Numbered from the stretch's first letter, positions 16,429-25,975 are shown. The stretch is 64,000 nt of DNA from DATHTS01 sp965219305 (GCA_965219305.1 OZ244725.1:930001-994000); one strand, 5' to 3'. The notes: generated by a model from the sequence alone, not told the origin. Made by a program: numbers and translations.

Positions 16429-16722
16429 CTATTTAACCGCAATGAGATCAACTTTTTCGATGTTAGGCTCTTCCGCTAAAAGTTCATCTTTTTTTGCCAT
16501 TAATGCTTTAGCAATTTCGCCATTTAAATGCGCGTCACGTCCATCTTCACCTTCAAAAGTGTCGAAAATTCCGAAAGTCGAATCGTCGAATTTCAGCGCA
16601 TACCAACTGACGGTTTTCTGTTCATTCTGCGCCAATTCAAGAGCGTCGTTCAAAAATTGCTCGAGTTCCGATTCCTTTCCTTCTTTCGCTTTTAATCTCG
16701 CAAATAATGCTTTTTTTACCAT
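16429..16722 (-). CDS. Antibiotic-biosynthesis-monooxygenase (ABM/YgiN-like) protein
   Basis: 97 residues from ATG at 16722, chosen because AAGGGGG stands just upstream and because the ABM fold begins at KKALFARLKAKEGKE. Typical ABM elements are the first strand with ARLKAKEGKESELEQFL, the central TVSWYALKFDDSTFGIFDTF and the final strand region IEKVDLIAVK. Such small dimeric ferredoxin-like proteins act as quinol monooxygenases or have no known catalytic function. The gene is divergent to the aldo/keto reductase and shares an unusual AAGGGGG leader with it. Confidence 0.8.
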   Translation of the reverse strand: MVKKALFARLKAKEGKESELEQFLNDALELAQNEQKTVSWYALKFDDSTFGIFDTFEGEDGRDAHLNGEIAKALMAKKDELLAEEPNIEKVDLIAVK

Positions 16723-16913
16723 ATTTTTCCCCCTTGGTTTTTCGTTAATTCTGTAATATTTTATTCGTTCAAATCCGAATTTTAGATTCAAGCGAATTAA
16801 ACCACAGATTGTCGAAATTTAATTTTCACAAGCCGGAAATTTCGCAATCTTATCTTGAAAGAGTTACAATTTCGTTATTGATTTTTACAAATTAAATTTA
16901 CAAGGGGGAATTT

Positions 16914-17981
16914 ATGAACAGAAGAAAATTTTTAGGAAATACGGCAATTGCCGCCGGAGCAGTTGTTTTATCGGGAGATTTAACAAAAACCGAAGCTCAA
17001 ACTTCGGGCAAATCTATGAGCGGTTCGATGACTTTTTTGCCGCCAGTCGAAACATTTCGTGAGGGCGATATGATTTACCGAATGCTCGGTTCGACCGGAC
17101 AAAAAGTTTCGGCAATCGGAATGGGCGGTTTTCATATGTCGAAACCGAAAACCGACGAAGAAGCCGTCAAACTCATCCGCACGGCGATTGATCGCGGCAT
17201 TTCGTTTATGGACAATTGCTGGGATTACGCCGACGGCGTGAGCGAAATTCGGATGGGAAAAGCCTTAAAAGACGGTTATCGAAATAAGGTTTTTCAAATG
17301 TCGAAAATTGACGGACGCGACAAAAAAACCGCCGCCAAACAAATTGATGAATCGCTTTTGCGCCTCGGAATTGACCACATTGATCTGATGCAGTTTCACG
17401 AAGTCATTAGGCTCGAAGACCCGGACAGAATCTTTGCCGAAGGCGGCGCGGCAGAAGCTATGACGGACGCGAAAAAAGCCGGAAAAGTGCGTTTTGTCGG
17501 TTTCACGGGACATAAAGACCCGATGGTTCATCTGAGAATGCTTGAAATTGCGGCGAAAAATAATTTCAAATTCGAAACGGTGCAAATGCCTTTAAATGTA
17601 ATGGACGCACATTTTCGTTCGTTTCAGATGGAAGTTTTACCGAAATTGGTCGCGCAGAAAATCGGTGTTCTCGGAATGAAATCTCTCGGCGATCCGTTTA
17701 TTTTGGACAGCAAAACCGTGACTGCGCCGGAAGCGTTGCGCTATTGTCTGAGTTTGCCGACTTCGGTCGTCATTACGGGAATCGAGAAAATGGATATTCT
17801 CGAACAAGCGTTAAATGTTGCGAAAAATTTCAAAGCGATGAATGAAACGGAAATGACGGCAATTCTCGCAAAAACGAAAGAAGCGGCGATGACCGGAAAA
17901 TTCGAGAAATTCAAAACCGACAATCGTTTCGACGGAACGGCGAAAAATCCGAAATGGCTCGGCGGAATGCAGGAATCTTAA
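16914..17981 (+). CDS. Tat-exported aldo/keto reductase
   Basis: 355 residues. The N-terminus MNRRKFLGNTAIAAGAVVLS is a twin-arginine signal. The aldo/keto-reductase barrel follows from about residue 50 (YRMLGSTGQKVSAIGMGGFH). The catalytic tetrad can be read: Asp in MDNCWD, Tyr in WDYADG, Lys in QMSKIDG and His in LMQFHEV. C-terminal TGIEKMDILEQAL matches family cofactor-binding residues, though the family's GxxxxxQ NADP loop is degenerate. Export of a folded, cofactor-loaded oxidoreductase to the periplasm is the inference from the Tat signal. Ribosome-binding site AAGGGGGAA lies just before the ATG. Confidence 0.87.
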   Translation: MNRRKFLGNTAIAAGAVVLSGDLTKTEAQTSGKSMSGSMTFLPPVETFREGDMIYRMLGSTGQKVSAIGMGGFHMSKPKTDEEAVKLIRTAIDRGISFMDNCWDYADGVSEIRMGKALKDGYRNKVFQMSKIDGRDKKTAAKQIDESLLRLGIDHIDLMQFHEVIRLEDPDRIFAEGGAAEAMTDAKKAGKVRFVGFTGHKDPMVHLRMLEIAAKNNFKFETVQMPLNVMDAHFRSFQMEVLPKLVAQKIGVLGMKSLGDPFILDSKTVTAPEALRYCLSLPTSVVITGIEKMDILEQALNVAKNFKAMNETEMTAILAKTKEAAMTGKFEKFKTDNRFDGTAKNPKWLGGMQES

Positions 17982-18000
17982 TTTAAAATCAAGCAAATGA

Positions 18001-18038
18001 AAAAAGTTCAGCCGATTAATTCGGACTGAACTTTTTTT
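18001..18038. terminator. Bidirectional intrinsic terminator
   Basis: AAAAAGTTCAG (18001-18011) pairs with CTGAACTTTTT (18026-18036); an inner CCGA/TCGG extends the stem. It separates the convergent aldo/keto reductase and FN3-like genes. Confidence 0.9.
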
Positions 18039-18059
18039 ATTTGAAAATAACGCGGATTT

Positions 18060-18569
18060 TTATTTTCTGATTACACGCACGATCTCGCCCGGCGCACTTT
18101 CAGTTCCTTTTGAATCAACGGCGCGGACGTAATAAAAATAAACTTCGCCGGATTCGACACCTTCGTCTTTGAATTCGGTGGTTTTCAAAATTTCCTTATT
18201 GCGTCGTTCCCATTTTTCAAGCGGAACATTTTCTCCGGCGGAACGATAAATATTGTAACCGACAAAATCTTTCAGCGGATTTTGCCCGAAACGATTTCCG
18301 GCGTGATCCGTAAAAGAACTTTTCGGCGTGTAGGGTTCGCCTTCTTTGCCGCGCGAATCAACTTCCGTGAGTTTGTAAAAATACCGTTTTCCCAAATCGG
18401 AAGGCTGATCGTTAAAATTACCGTCTTTGATCGGCTGATCCGTTAATTTCGTCCATTGTTCAAACGGCATATTTTCGTCTTCCGAACGATAAACATTGTA
18501 GCCGACGACTTTTCTAAAGTTTAACTGAAACGGACTTTGTTTTTTGTTCTTGCGCTTTTTTATTTTCAT
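18060..18569 (-). CDS. Protein with two fibronectin-III-like repeats
   Basis: 169 residues with no signal peptide or membrane segment. Two homologous blocks are visible: VVGYNVYRSEDENMPFEQW ... RYFYKLTEVDSRGKEGEP, and FVGYNIYRSAGENVPLEKW ... VYFYYVRAVDSKGTESAP. The pattern (G-Y-N-I-Y-R-S start, Y-F-Y-x-V/L-x-x-V-D-S-x-G-x-E end) is that of FN3 domains as found in secreted acidobacterial proteins. The basic start MKIKKRKNKK is odd for an FN3 protein. It may be the cytosolic or non-classically exported remnant of a larger surface protein; function unknown. Same strand as the radical SAM gene, 45 bp downstream. Confidence 0.65.
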   Translation of the reverse strand: MKIKKRKNKKQSPFQLNFRKVVGYNVYRSEDENMPFEQWTKLTDQPIKDGNFNDQPSDLGKRYFYKLTEVDSRGKEGEPYTPKSSFTDHAGNRFGQNPLKDFVGYNIYRSAGENVPLEKWERRNKEILKTTEFKDEGVESGEVYFYYVRAVDSKGTESAPGEIVRVIRK

Positions 18570-18614
18570 ATTCGTTGACGAATATTATATTTAATCAGGC
18601 ATTGAAAATAAAAT

Positions 18615-20375
18615 TCAGACAGTTTCGCTGTGACGAATTTTTTCGATAAGATTCTGTTTTTCGACGAATTTATGCGCGGCTTCGCTTTGAAAAAGTTCGC
18701 GCGTTTCGGTTTCATTTTCAGTTACGGGTTCTAAAGCCAAATCCGTATATTCCAGTTTTTTCGGGTCTTTGCGAACTTTTCTGTAAATTAAGCGAAGACG
18801 AAGATAAAGCGAAATCCAACGAATTTGTTTCCACAGGGTTTCGAAGAAAATTTTCGGGTGAAATAGTAAAAGATTTTCGAGCGGCAAATTAGAACGCCGT
18901 GAAGTTCTGTTTTTCCGGCGCAGAAAACCGCCTTCGAGCGGATGAATTCCTTCGATGTCAATGCAGCCGTTAAACCACGTAATAAAAAACATCGTCTTGC
19001 CCGGACTTGTTCCCGTGGCAATTGCGCGGCGCAAAATCGTTTCGATATGTTCGTAAGTGTAATAAGTTTTCCACGCTTTGCGGTAAGTTTCTTCCCAATT
19101 TTCCTTCGACATTTTCGGATGCGCGGTAACTGCGTGATTGAGATCGTATTTGTTCAAATCCGCGTCCATTTCTATCTCGTTTTCGTAGAGTTTTTTATGA
19201 TCCGCCGAACCGGGAAGCGGCGTAAGATAGAAAAATTCGAGCAGATCAACGGGCAATTCTTTTTTTATAATTTCGATGTCGCGCAGAATTGATTCCTGCG
19301 TGTCATTCGGAAAACCGAGAATGTAGCCGCAATAAGTAACGATTCCGACTTTTTTCCAGGCAAGAAGCATTTGGCGGTAATCCGTGATTTTATTCTGTCT
19401 TTTGCTCGCGCCGAGAAGCGAGTCGGGATTAATATTTTCCAAGCCGATAAAAACTCTTTTTACGCCCGCGCGTTTTGATTTTTCGATAAAATTCGGCAAC
19501 TTATGACAAAGCGTATCAACCTGTATGATAAAACTGATATTTAATTTTTCGACTTCGCGCAGTTCAATTAATTTATCTAAAATGATTTCCCAATCTTTGT
19601 TTCTGGCAAAATTATCGTCCGTGATAAAAAACGAATGAAGACCTTGAGCAATGTTTGCTCGAATTAGTTTCTCGATGTCTTCGGGAGAACGACGGCGCGA
19701 TTTTTTGCCTTGAACATTAATGATCGTGCAAAATGAACACGAAAACGGGCAACCGCGTCCGGCATCGAAACTCGTCGTCGCGCCGGCTGTCAAATGAACT
19801 CTTTCCGCCGGAAGCAAAGGCGTTGCGACGTTTTCGATATTCGGCAGATCATCCATATAATTGTAAATTTCAGGAAGTTCGTTATTTGCCGCATCAATTA
19901 AAACCTGTTCGAGCCGACCTTCCGCTTCGCCGGCGAAAAGCGTTACGCCCAAATCAATAGCTTTTTGAACGTGCGCGTCGCGGTCTTTGAGCATCGCCAT
20001 TGTTCCCGAAACGTGAAAACCGCCGACTGCCGTTTTGATGTTTTTTGCGCGGAATTTTTCAGCGAGGTCTAACGCGCGCGGGAATTGATTCGATTGAACT
20101 CCGACAAGCATTATCATTCCGTCATCGGCGTTTTCGATCAAAGAAATTATTTTTTTTGGATTAATATGAGTATTTGTTTCATCAAATGCGAAAATTTCCA
20201 ATTCTACGTTTTCACCTAAAATCTTTTTTTCGGAACATTCGAGCGCAAGACCATAAAGACAAGCCAGAGAATTCGCCGGAATTGCTGAACGAAACCACTG
20301 AATAACATAACCGTCGTCGTCATAATGCGAAGGTTTAATTAAAATTAAAGAAAATTTTTTCCTTATATCCGACAT
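18615..20375 (-). CDS. B12-binding-domain radical SAM protein
   Basis: 586 residues. An N-terminal cobalamin-type Rossmann domain (about 1-170; VGVQSNQFPRALDLAEKF, TAVGGFHVSGTMAML) precedes a radical-SAM barrel with the cluster motif CPFSCSFCTI (CxxxCxxC, near residue 212) and ITDDNFARNKDWEIILDKL. The C-terminal third is a DUF4070-like region. Family members methylate or rearrange unactivated carbons in lipids, hopanoids or natural products; the specific substrate is unknown here. The classical DxHxxG cobalamin ligand motif is not evident, so B12 may be bound base-on or not at all. Confidence 0.82.
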   Translation of the reverse strand: MSDIRKKFSLILIKPSHYDDDGYVIQWFRSAIPANSLACLYGLALECSEKKILGENVELEIFAFDETNTHINPKKIISLIENADDGMIMLVGVQSNQFPRALDLAEKFRAKNIKTAVGGFHVSGTMAMLKDRDAHVQKAIDLGVTLFAGEAEGRLEQVLIDAANNELPEIYNYMDDLPNIENVATPLLPAERVHLTAGATTSFDAGRGCPFSCSFCTIINVQGKKSRRRSPEDIEKLIRANIAQGLHSFFITDDNFARNKDWEIILDKLIELREVEKLNISFIIQVDTLCHKLPNFIEKSKRAGVKRVFIGLENINPDSLLGASKRQNKITDYRQMLLAWKKVGIVTYCGYILGFPNDTQESILRDIEIIKKELPVDLLEFFYLTPLPGSADHKKLYENEIEMDADLNKYDLNHAVTAHPKMSKENWEETYRKAWKTYYTYEHIETILRRAIATGTSPGKTMFFITWFNGCIDIEGIHPLEGGFLRRKNRTSRRSNLPLENLLLFHPKIFFETLWKQIRWISLYLRLRLIYRKVRKDPKKLEYTDLALEPVTENETETRELFQSEAAHKFVEKQNLIEKIRHSETV

Positions 20376-20600
20376 TTTTACGAAATCGAAGCGATTTTAT
20401 ACTAATAACTTTATCAAATCAAGGAAAGTTTTTTTATTGAACAAAAGATGATTTTGCAACGATTTTGACTAACACGCTTTGAATTAATATGCTTTGAAAT
20501 GATACACTACAGCGTCTTTAAGAAAATAATCATCAATTAATCTGTTAATTCATTTAGCACAATTTAATATTTCAGTCTAATACAAGAGGAGTCTTTTTAA

Positions 20601-23411
20601 GTGAACCGGATAAAACTATTTGCCTTTTTAATATTTTCGTTATTTGCAGTAACATTTTACGGTCATCGGGCATTTATGCCGACGGCAATCGGACAATCTG
20701 AAGGTGGAACGATTGCTCCGCCGACGGGAATCATTGCTTCGGACGGACAATATTCCAATAAAGTCGGGCTGTCGTGGGATACAATTCGCGGAGCGACGCT
20801 CTACCGAATTTTTCGCAGCACAACTAATAATCCGGCAACAGCAACCGATGTCGGAACAACAAGGTCAAATTACTTTTTTGATTCATCCGCCGTCAGCCAA
20901 CAAAATTATTATTACTGGATTCGCGCCGAAAATGCCGGAACTAACAGCAATTTAAGCGTTGCAGATCAAGGTTTTCGGGCTAATGGATTTATTCAACCGC
21001 TTCCCTTTCCGCCGCTTAATCCGCCGCCTGCGCCTGCGGGAAATGAAGTTACGGCGACAAAAATTTATCTCGGCAAAACGCTTTTCTGGGACGAACAACT
21101 TTCTTCGACGCGCACTGTCGCTTGCGGCACTTGCCATATTATTGCAAACGGCGGATCTGATCCGCGCTCAATCACAGATGTCGCCGGTTCGACTAATCCC
21201 GGACCGGATAATTCGTTCGGAACTTTCGACGATATTACGGGTTCGCAAGGCGTTCCCTTGAGCAATGCCGACGGCACATATTCCCTTTCTCCTTTGTTCG
21301 GTTTCAATCTTCAAACTACAAATCGTAAATCGCCGTCTTTCTTAAATTCGGGATATTCGCCGACACTTTTTTGGGATGGGCGTGCTTTATCCGAATTTCG
21401 AGATCCTCTAACTAATGCGGTTGTTCTGTCAAATGGAGCGGCTCTCGAAAGTCAAGTTCTCGCACCGCCGTTAAACACATCGGAAATGGCGCATCAGGGA
21501 CGCGACTGGAATCAGGCGGCGCAGCAAATTTCTGCATCCAAACCGCTCGCTTTAGCACCGTCTGTTCCTAATGCTCTCAAAACCTGGATTAACGACAGAA
21601 GTTATTCGCAATTGTTTCAGGAAGCGTTCGGTTCGCCGGATGTTTCACCGACAAAAATCGCTCTGGCAATCGCAACTTACGAACGCTCTTTGTTTACCGA
21701 CCAAACGCCTCTTGACAAACAAGCATACGGAATTGAACAGCTTCCCGAAAGTGAAGATACAGGCAGACAATTATTTACAACTCTGCAATGCAGTTCGTGT
21801 CACAGCGGCGCGCTTTTAACCGATAATTTATTTCATAATATCGCTGTGCGCCCGCAAAACGAAGACACCGGAAGATTCATCGTTACAAATAACGCGGCAG
21901 ATTTAGGCGCGATGAAAACTCCGCCGTTGAGAAACCTCGAACTGCGCTCACCGTTTATGCACAACGGGCGTTTCCAAACTATCGAACAGGTCGTCGAATT
22001 TTATAATCGCGGCGGTGATTTTGATGCACCGAATGTTGACCACGGAAAAATCAGACCATTGCAATTATCTACACAGGATAAGATAGATTTGGCAGCATTT
22101 TTGAAACGTCCTCTAACCGATCCGAGGGTTGCCGCCGGTCTTCCGCCGTTTGATCGTCCGACACTTTATTCGACATCAAATCGCGTACCGCAAATTGTCG
22201 GTGACGGACGCGCCGGAACGGGCGGTTTCATTCCGAAAGTTACGGCAATTGAACCGCCGATTCTCGGCAATCCGAGTTTTACGGTAGGCGTTTCTGAAAC
22301 TCTCGGCAATACGCAAGCCGTCTTAGTTATTGACTCAAACGATCCCGGAGCCGGTTCGTTTATTCCCGGTTCGGGTTCATTTGCACGCGTTACGGTAAAT
22401 TTAAACGGTTCTGGAAACAGCGGCGGTTCGGGTTCTGTGAGTTTACAAATTCCGAATAATCCGGCATTGAACGGAAAAACTTTCTTCGGGCGTTGGTATG
22501 TAACAGATAACGGCGCGGCAAACGGTTTTTCGGTTTCCAAAGCTTTTAGATTCACATTATTCAGCGATGCCGCCGCAAATAATGAATTTATTGATTTCGA
22601 CGGCGACGGCAAATCGGATATTTCCGTGTTTCGTCCATCAAACGGCGCGTGGTATATTCAACGCTCCGCCAGCGGTTTCACGGGCGTGTCTTTCGGCGCA
22701 GACGGCGATCTGCTTGCTCCGGCTGACTTTGACGGCGACGGCAAAACCGATGTTTCCGTGTTCCGTCCTTCCGACGGCGGCTGGTATCGTGTCAATTCTT
22801 CGACCAATACTTTCTACGGCGCAACTTTCGGCGCGAACGGCGACTTGCCGCGCCCGGCTGATTTCGACGGCGACGGCAAAGCCGACATCAGCGTCTTTCG
22901 CCCGTCAAGCGGCAGCTGGTATCGTCTGAATTCATCGAACAATTCGTTTTACGGCGTGGCGTTCGGAGCAAACGGCGACAAACCTTTGATTGCCGATTTC
23001 GACGGCGACGGCAAATCGGACATCGCGGTGTTCAGACCGTCAACCGGAGCATTTTATTCGCTGGATTCGACGACGGGAGCATTCAGAGGAGTGGCGTTCG
23101 GAGTAGGAACGGACATTCCGACACCGGGCGATTACGATGGCGACGGCAAAACTGATGTCGCAGTATTTCGACCGGCGGACGGCGGATGGTATCGAGTGAA
23201 TTCTTCGACGAACTCCTTCTACGGCTTGACGTTCGGAGCAAACGGAGATATTCCTGCGGCGGCGGATTACGACGGCGACGGAAAGACTGACGTAGCGGTA
23301 TTTCGCCCGTCAGCCGGAGCGTGGTATCGCCTGAACTCGACAAACGGCGGATTCTACGGAGAATCATTCGGCGCGGGAACGGATTTGCCTGTTCAAGCAT
23401 CTTTTCGTTAA
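20601..23411 (+). CDS. Secreted dihaem cytochrome-c-peroxidase-like protein with FG-GAP repeats
   Basis: 936 residues, GTG start at 20601 with AGAGGAG upstream. Signal peptide (about 1-33), an FN3-like domain (about 40-130), then a MauG/CcpA-type dihaem peroxidase domain with two haem sites: CGTCH at Cys175 and CSSCH at Cys397, and the surrounding GKTLFWDEQLSSTRTVACG and MKTPPLRNLELRSPFMHNG. After a spacer (about 540-660) come six FG-GAP units of 44-45 residues (665-936), each with DFDGDGK or DYDGDGK calcium loops and VFRP. The C-terminal units probably form a beta-propeller that anchors or binds. Electron acceptor role for peroxide or oxidation of another protein is inferred from the family. 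Confidence 0.9.
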   Translation: MNRIKLFAFLIFSLFAVTFYGHRAFMPTAIGQSEGGTIAPPTGIIASDGQYSNKVGLSWDTIRGATLYRIFRSTTNNPATATDVGTTRSNYFFDSSAVSQQNYYYWIRAENAGTNSNLSVADQGFRANGFIQPLPFPPLNPPPAPAGNEVTATKIYLGKTLFWDEQLSSTRTVACGTCHIIANGGSDPRSITDVAGSTNPGPDNSFGTFDDITGSQGVPLSNADGTYSLSPLFGFNLQTTNRKSPSFLNSGYSPTLFWDGRALSEFRDPLTNAVVLSNGAALESQVLAPPLNTSEMAHQGRDWNQAAQQISASKPLALAPSVPNALKTWINDRSYSQLFQEAFGSPDVSPTKIALAIATYERSLFTDQTPLDKQAYGIEQLPESEDTGRQLFTTLQCSSCHSGALLTDNLFHNIAVRPQNEDTGRFIVTNNAADLGAMKTPPLRNLELRSPFMHNGRFQTIEQVVEFYNRGGDFDAPNVDHGKIRPLQLSTQDKIDLAAFLKRPLTDPRVAAGLPPFDRPTLYSTSNRVPQIVGDGRAGTGGFIPKVTAIEPPILGNPSFTVGVSETLGNTQAVLVIDSNDPGAGSFIPGSGSFARVTVNLNGSGNSGGSGSVSLQIPNNPALNGKTFFGRWYVTDNGAANGFSVSKAFRFTLFSDAAANNEFIDFDGDGKSDISVFRPSNGAWYIQRSASGFTGVSFGADGDLLAPADFDGDGKTDVSVFRPSDGGWYRVNSSTNTFYGATFGANGDLPRPADFDGDGKADISVFRPSSGSWYRLNSSNNSFYGVAFGANGDKPLIADFDGDGKSDIAVFRPSTGAFYSLDSTTGAFRGVAFGVGTDIPTPGDYDGDGKTDVAVFRPADGGWYRVNSSTNSFYGLTFGANGDIPAAADYDGDGKTDVAVFRPSAGAWYRLNSTNGGFYGESFGAGTDLPVQASFR

Positions 23412-23427
23412 AAATAATTTTCAGCGA

Positions 23428-23471
23428 AAAGCAAAAAGCGGACGTTTATGAAAACGTCCGCTTTTTGCTTT
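23428..23471. terminator. Bidirectional intrinsic terminator
   Basis: A perfect 20-bp stem, 23428-23447 with 23452-23471, 4-nt loop, A-rich start and T-rich end; lies between convergent peroxidase and CbbQ-like genes. Confidence 0.92.
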
Positions 23472-23490
23472 TGTATTTGTAAGTATTTAA

Positions 23491-24294
23491 TCAAATAATT
23501 GTCGTAACTATTTCTCTGATACTTCTTTGCAATTCCCGATCATCCGTAATTGGGGAACATATTGCGACCTCGGCGGCATCAACCGGAGAGATTCCCTTGG
23601 CAATCATTTGCGCCGCATATATTAAAAGTCTTGTCGAAACGCCTTCCTCCAAACCGTGACCGCGAAGATTTCGAACTTTTTGTCCGATTTTAACCAAATC
23701 CTGTGCTATTTCTTTTTTAATACTTCCCTCTTTAGCGACGATCTCCGTTTCTTCCTCGGCGTTCGGATAATCGAATTCCATAGCCACGAAACGCTGTCTG
23801 GTTGATTGTTTTAAATCCTTTAAAATTGATTGATAGCCCGGATTATATGAAACAACAAGCATAAATTCAGGCGGTGCTTCGACGACAGTTCCGCGTTTTT
23901 CAATCGGCAGGCGGCGGCGGTCATCAGTTAGCGGGTGAATGATGACAACCGTATCTTTTCTCGCTTCGACAACTTCATCCAAATAACAGATCGCACCGTT
24001 TCTCACAGCCGTCGTCAAAGGTCCGTCGTGCCAGACGGTTTCTTCGCCTTCGAGCAGAAATCTTCCGACGAGATCGGTCGCCGACAAATCTTCGTGACAC
24101 GCGACGGTTATCAACGGGCGACCTAATTTATACGCCATATATTCGACAAAGCGCGTTTTACCGCAACCCGTCGGACCTTTGAGCATAACGGGCAATTTCG
24201 CCGCGTATGCGGTTTCAAACAATTCGACTTCCTGATTTAACGGTAAATAGTAAGGTTCGTTTTCGACTTTGAATCTCTCGACTGCTAATTCCAT
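23491..24294 (-). CDS. CbbQ/NirQ/NorQ-like MoxR AAA ATPase
   Basis: 267 residues from ATG at 24294; the longer frame adds 21 residues with no family support. Walker A is KGPTGCGKTRFVEY, Walker B AICYLDEVVEARKD, sensor VVSYNPGYQS and arginine finger region LKQSTRQRFVAMEFDYP. These identify the CbbQ/NorQ clade, ATPases that assemble or activate partner enzymes together with a VWA-domain protein (CbbO/NorD). No VWA partner, rubisco or nitric-oxide reductase gene is in the window. The downstream neighbour is the peroxidase in convergent orientation, upstream is holA. Confidence 0.85.
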   Translation of the reverse strand: MELAVERFKVENEPYYLPLNQEVELFETAYAAKLPVMLKGPTGCGKTRFVEYMAYKLGRPLITVACHEDLSATDLVGRFLLEGEETVWHDGPLTTAVRNGAICYLDEVVEARKDTVVIIHPLTDDRRRLPIEKRGTVVEAPPEFMLVVSYNPGYQSILKDLKQSTRQRFVAMEFDYPNAEEETEIVAKEGSIKKEIAQDLVKIGQKVRNLRGHGLEEGVSTRLLIYAAQMIAKGISPVDAAEVAICSPITDDRELQRSIREIVTTII

Positions 24295-24372
24295 AAATTT
24301 AAGAATAATTGAAATAGGTGAAAAAGGTAAAAAGTAGTTTTGTGAAAAAATGTGCAATTATTTTTTCCTGCT

Positions 24373-25401
24373 CTACATTTTTAACAATTCGCAAAAAAGC
24401 ATTTCGATTTGCATTCGCGGTGTCGCTTGAGAAGTTTTGATCGCTAAATCCGTGTCGGAAAGACGGCTCAAAATTTTAGTGAATTTTTCAGCTTCAGTGC
24501 GGCGGGCGTAGGCGAGAAATTCTTCCTGTTTTGAATACGGCAGACGCATAACTTTAGCAACTTCGCGGCGGTCAACTCCTTGATTCATCAACTCTTTAGC
24601 TGCAAACAAACGCCTGTAATGATGCGCCAGCAAACCCAAAAGCATTAATGGTTCCGCGCCGTCATCAAGAACTTTTTTCAAGTCCGACAACGCTTTTGAT
24701 TTATTGTTTTCGAGCAAATTATCAGTTAAAACGAAATTAGTCAATTCCTTCGTGTTTGGCACGAGTTCTTCGACGAGTTCGAAAGTTACGAGTTTGTCCG
24801 GCAGAGCGGAAGTCGCAAGTTTTACGATTTCGGTGTTTAATTTTCTCAAATTTCCGCCGACCAAACCGACCAGATAATGCAGAGCTTTTTCATCAACCGT
24901 CGCGCCGTGTTCGCTGAATTTATCTTTAACCCATTTACTTAACTCAAATCTTTCCAATACTTTAAACTCGACGGCGACCGAATTTTCGAGCAGTATTTTT
25001 GAAACTTTGCGGCGTTTGTCAATTTCATCACCGATAAAAATCACAACGGAAGATTCGGACGGATTTGCCAGATAACGAGCCAGAATTTCTTCGTTTTCTT
25101 CTTTAAGATTATCGCGGTTTGAACTTGCACCGATTTTTACGTTCGTAATTTGAATAACGCGCCGTTCCGCCATCATCGGCAATTGTTCGGCGGAAGCAAT
25201 CGCATATTGGAATTCCGTTTCATCGAGACTAAAAACCGTGTCGTTAAACTCTCGGATCGAAGTTTCGCCGAGCGTAAAATCGGCAATCGTCTTTGCCGCT
25301 AAATCGCGTAAAAAAGTTTCTGCACCGAAAAGCGTGTAAACCGGAGCAATCTCTTTTTTCCGCAATTGTGCGCGTAAATCCGCAACTGATAAAATTTTCA
25401 T
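24373..25401 (-). CDS. holA: DNA polymerase III delta subunit
   Basis: 342 residues, the usual HolA length. The start has the family's PVYTLFGAETFLRDLAAKTI (about 19-38). The N-terminal AAA-like fold continues with the clamp-opening region, EQLPMMAERRVIQITN and SSVVIFIGDEIDKRRKVSK, and the C-terminal collar has DDGAEPLMLLGLLAHHYRRLFAAKEL and MRLPYSKQEEFLAYARR. Delta is the wrench that opens the beta sliding clamp in the clamp-loader complex. The gene is 22 bp downstream of the lptE-like gene, an arrangement (lptE-holA) that is common in bacteria and supports both calls. Confidence 0.93.
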   Translation of the reverse strand: MKILSVADLRAQLRKKEIAPVYTLFGAETFLRDLAAKTIADFTLGETSIREFNDTVFSLDETEFQYAIASAEQLPMMAERRVIQITNVKIGASSNRDNLKEENEEILARYLANPSESSVVIFIGDEIDKRRKVSKILLENSVAVEFKVLERFELSKWVKDKFSEHGATVDEKALHYLVGLVGGNLRKLNTEIVKLATSALPDKLVTFELVEELVPNTKELTNFVLTDNLLENNKSKALSDLKKVLDDGAEPLMLLGLLAHHYRRLFAAKELMNQGVDRREVAKVMRLPYSKQEEFLAYARRTEAEKFTKILSRLSDTDLAIKTSQATPRMQIEMLFCELLKM

Positions 25402-25423
25402 TTAAAGATTTTGTCTTTTTTGT

Positions 25424-25975
25424 TTATTTCTTTTCGTCTTTAACGCCTAAACCATTGACAAAAGTTGAAACGACGGATTCGGCAAAGGCTCGCGCCATAC
25501 GTTCGACTGCGGGGTCTTCTTCATCGAAGAACGAGCGCGGGTCTTGAGAAAATTCAAATGAATCGCGGAAAGTAAAATTCTGATTGTCGTAAAGAATTGA
25601 ATTATCCTTTAAATCTCTGAGCGTTACCGCCGAAATAATTGTAACTTCGTAAACTCTGGCGCGTCCTTCCGTATCCAACAAAACGCCTGAAAAACTGAAA
25701 TCCCGAATTGTGCCTTCAACCACCGCGTCGGCATTTTCGCGCGATCCCTGAACTTTTAACCCGCGTCCGCGTTTTATAATTTCTTCGATAACGGCATCCG
25801 TAAAACGCGCCGCCACACGATAACGTGCGCCGCGAACTTCAAATTGGAACGCAGGAACAGCAATATTTTTAATATTTTTCGGCAAGCCTGAATTCGTCAC
25901 GGGCTTGTAACATTCCGTAAAACCGCTGACGGACAAAAAAATAAAAATTACTGCGGATATTCTTAAAAATTTCAT
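25424..25975 (-). CDS. lptE: LPS-assembly protein LptE-like
   Basis: 183 residues from ATG at 25975, which overlaps the folP stop by 4 nt (ATGA). A signal peptide ends in VSGFTECYKP; the Cys could be lipidated although the lipobox is imperfect. The body fits LptE: LPKNIKNIAVPAFQFE, then FTDAVIEEIIKRGR, GTIRDFSFSG and EVTIISAVTLRD. LptE plugs the LptD barrel that places lipopolysaccharide in the outer membrane, so this implies a Gram-negative envelope. Position just upstream of holA matches the usual gene order. Confidence 0.78.
   Translation of the reverse strand: MKFLRISAVIFIFLSVSGFTECYKPVTNSGLPKNIKNIAVPAFQFEVRGARYRVAARFTDAVIEEIIKRGRGLKVQGSRENADAVVEGTIRDFSFSGVLLDTEGRARVYEVTIISAVTLRDLKDNSILYDNQNFTFRDSFEFSQDPRSFFDEEDPAVERMARAFAESVVSTFVNGLGVKDEKK

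Noticed and set aside
22593..23411. DNA-level tandem repeat as a separate element
   Set aside because: The ~135-bp periodicity is explained by the six FG-GAP units of the protein.
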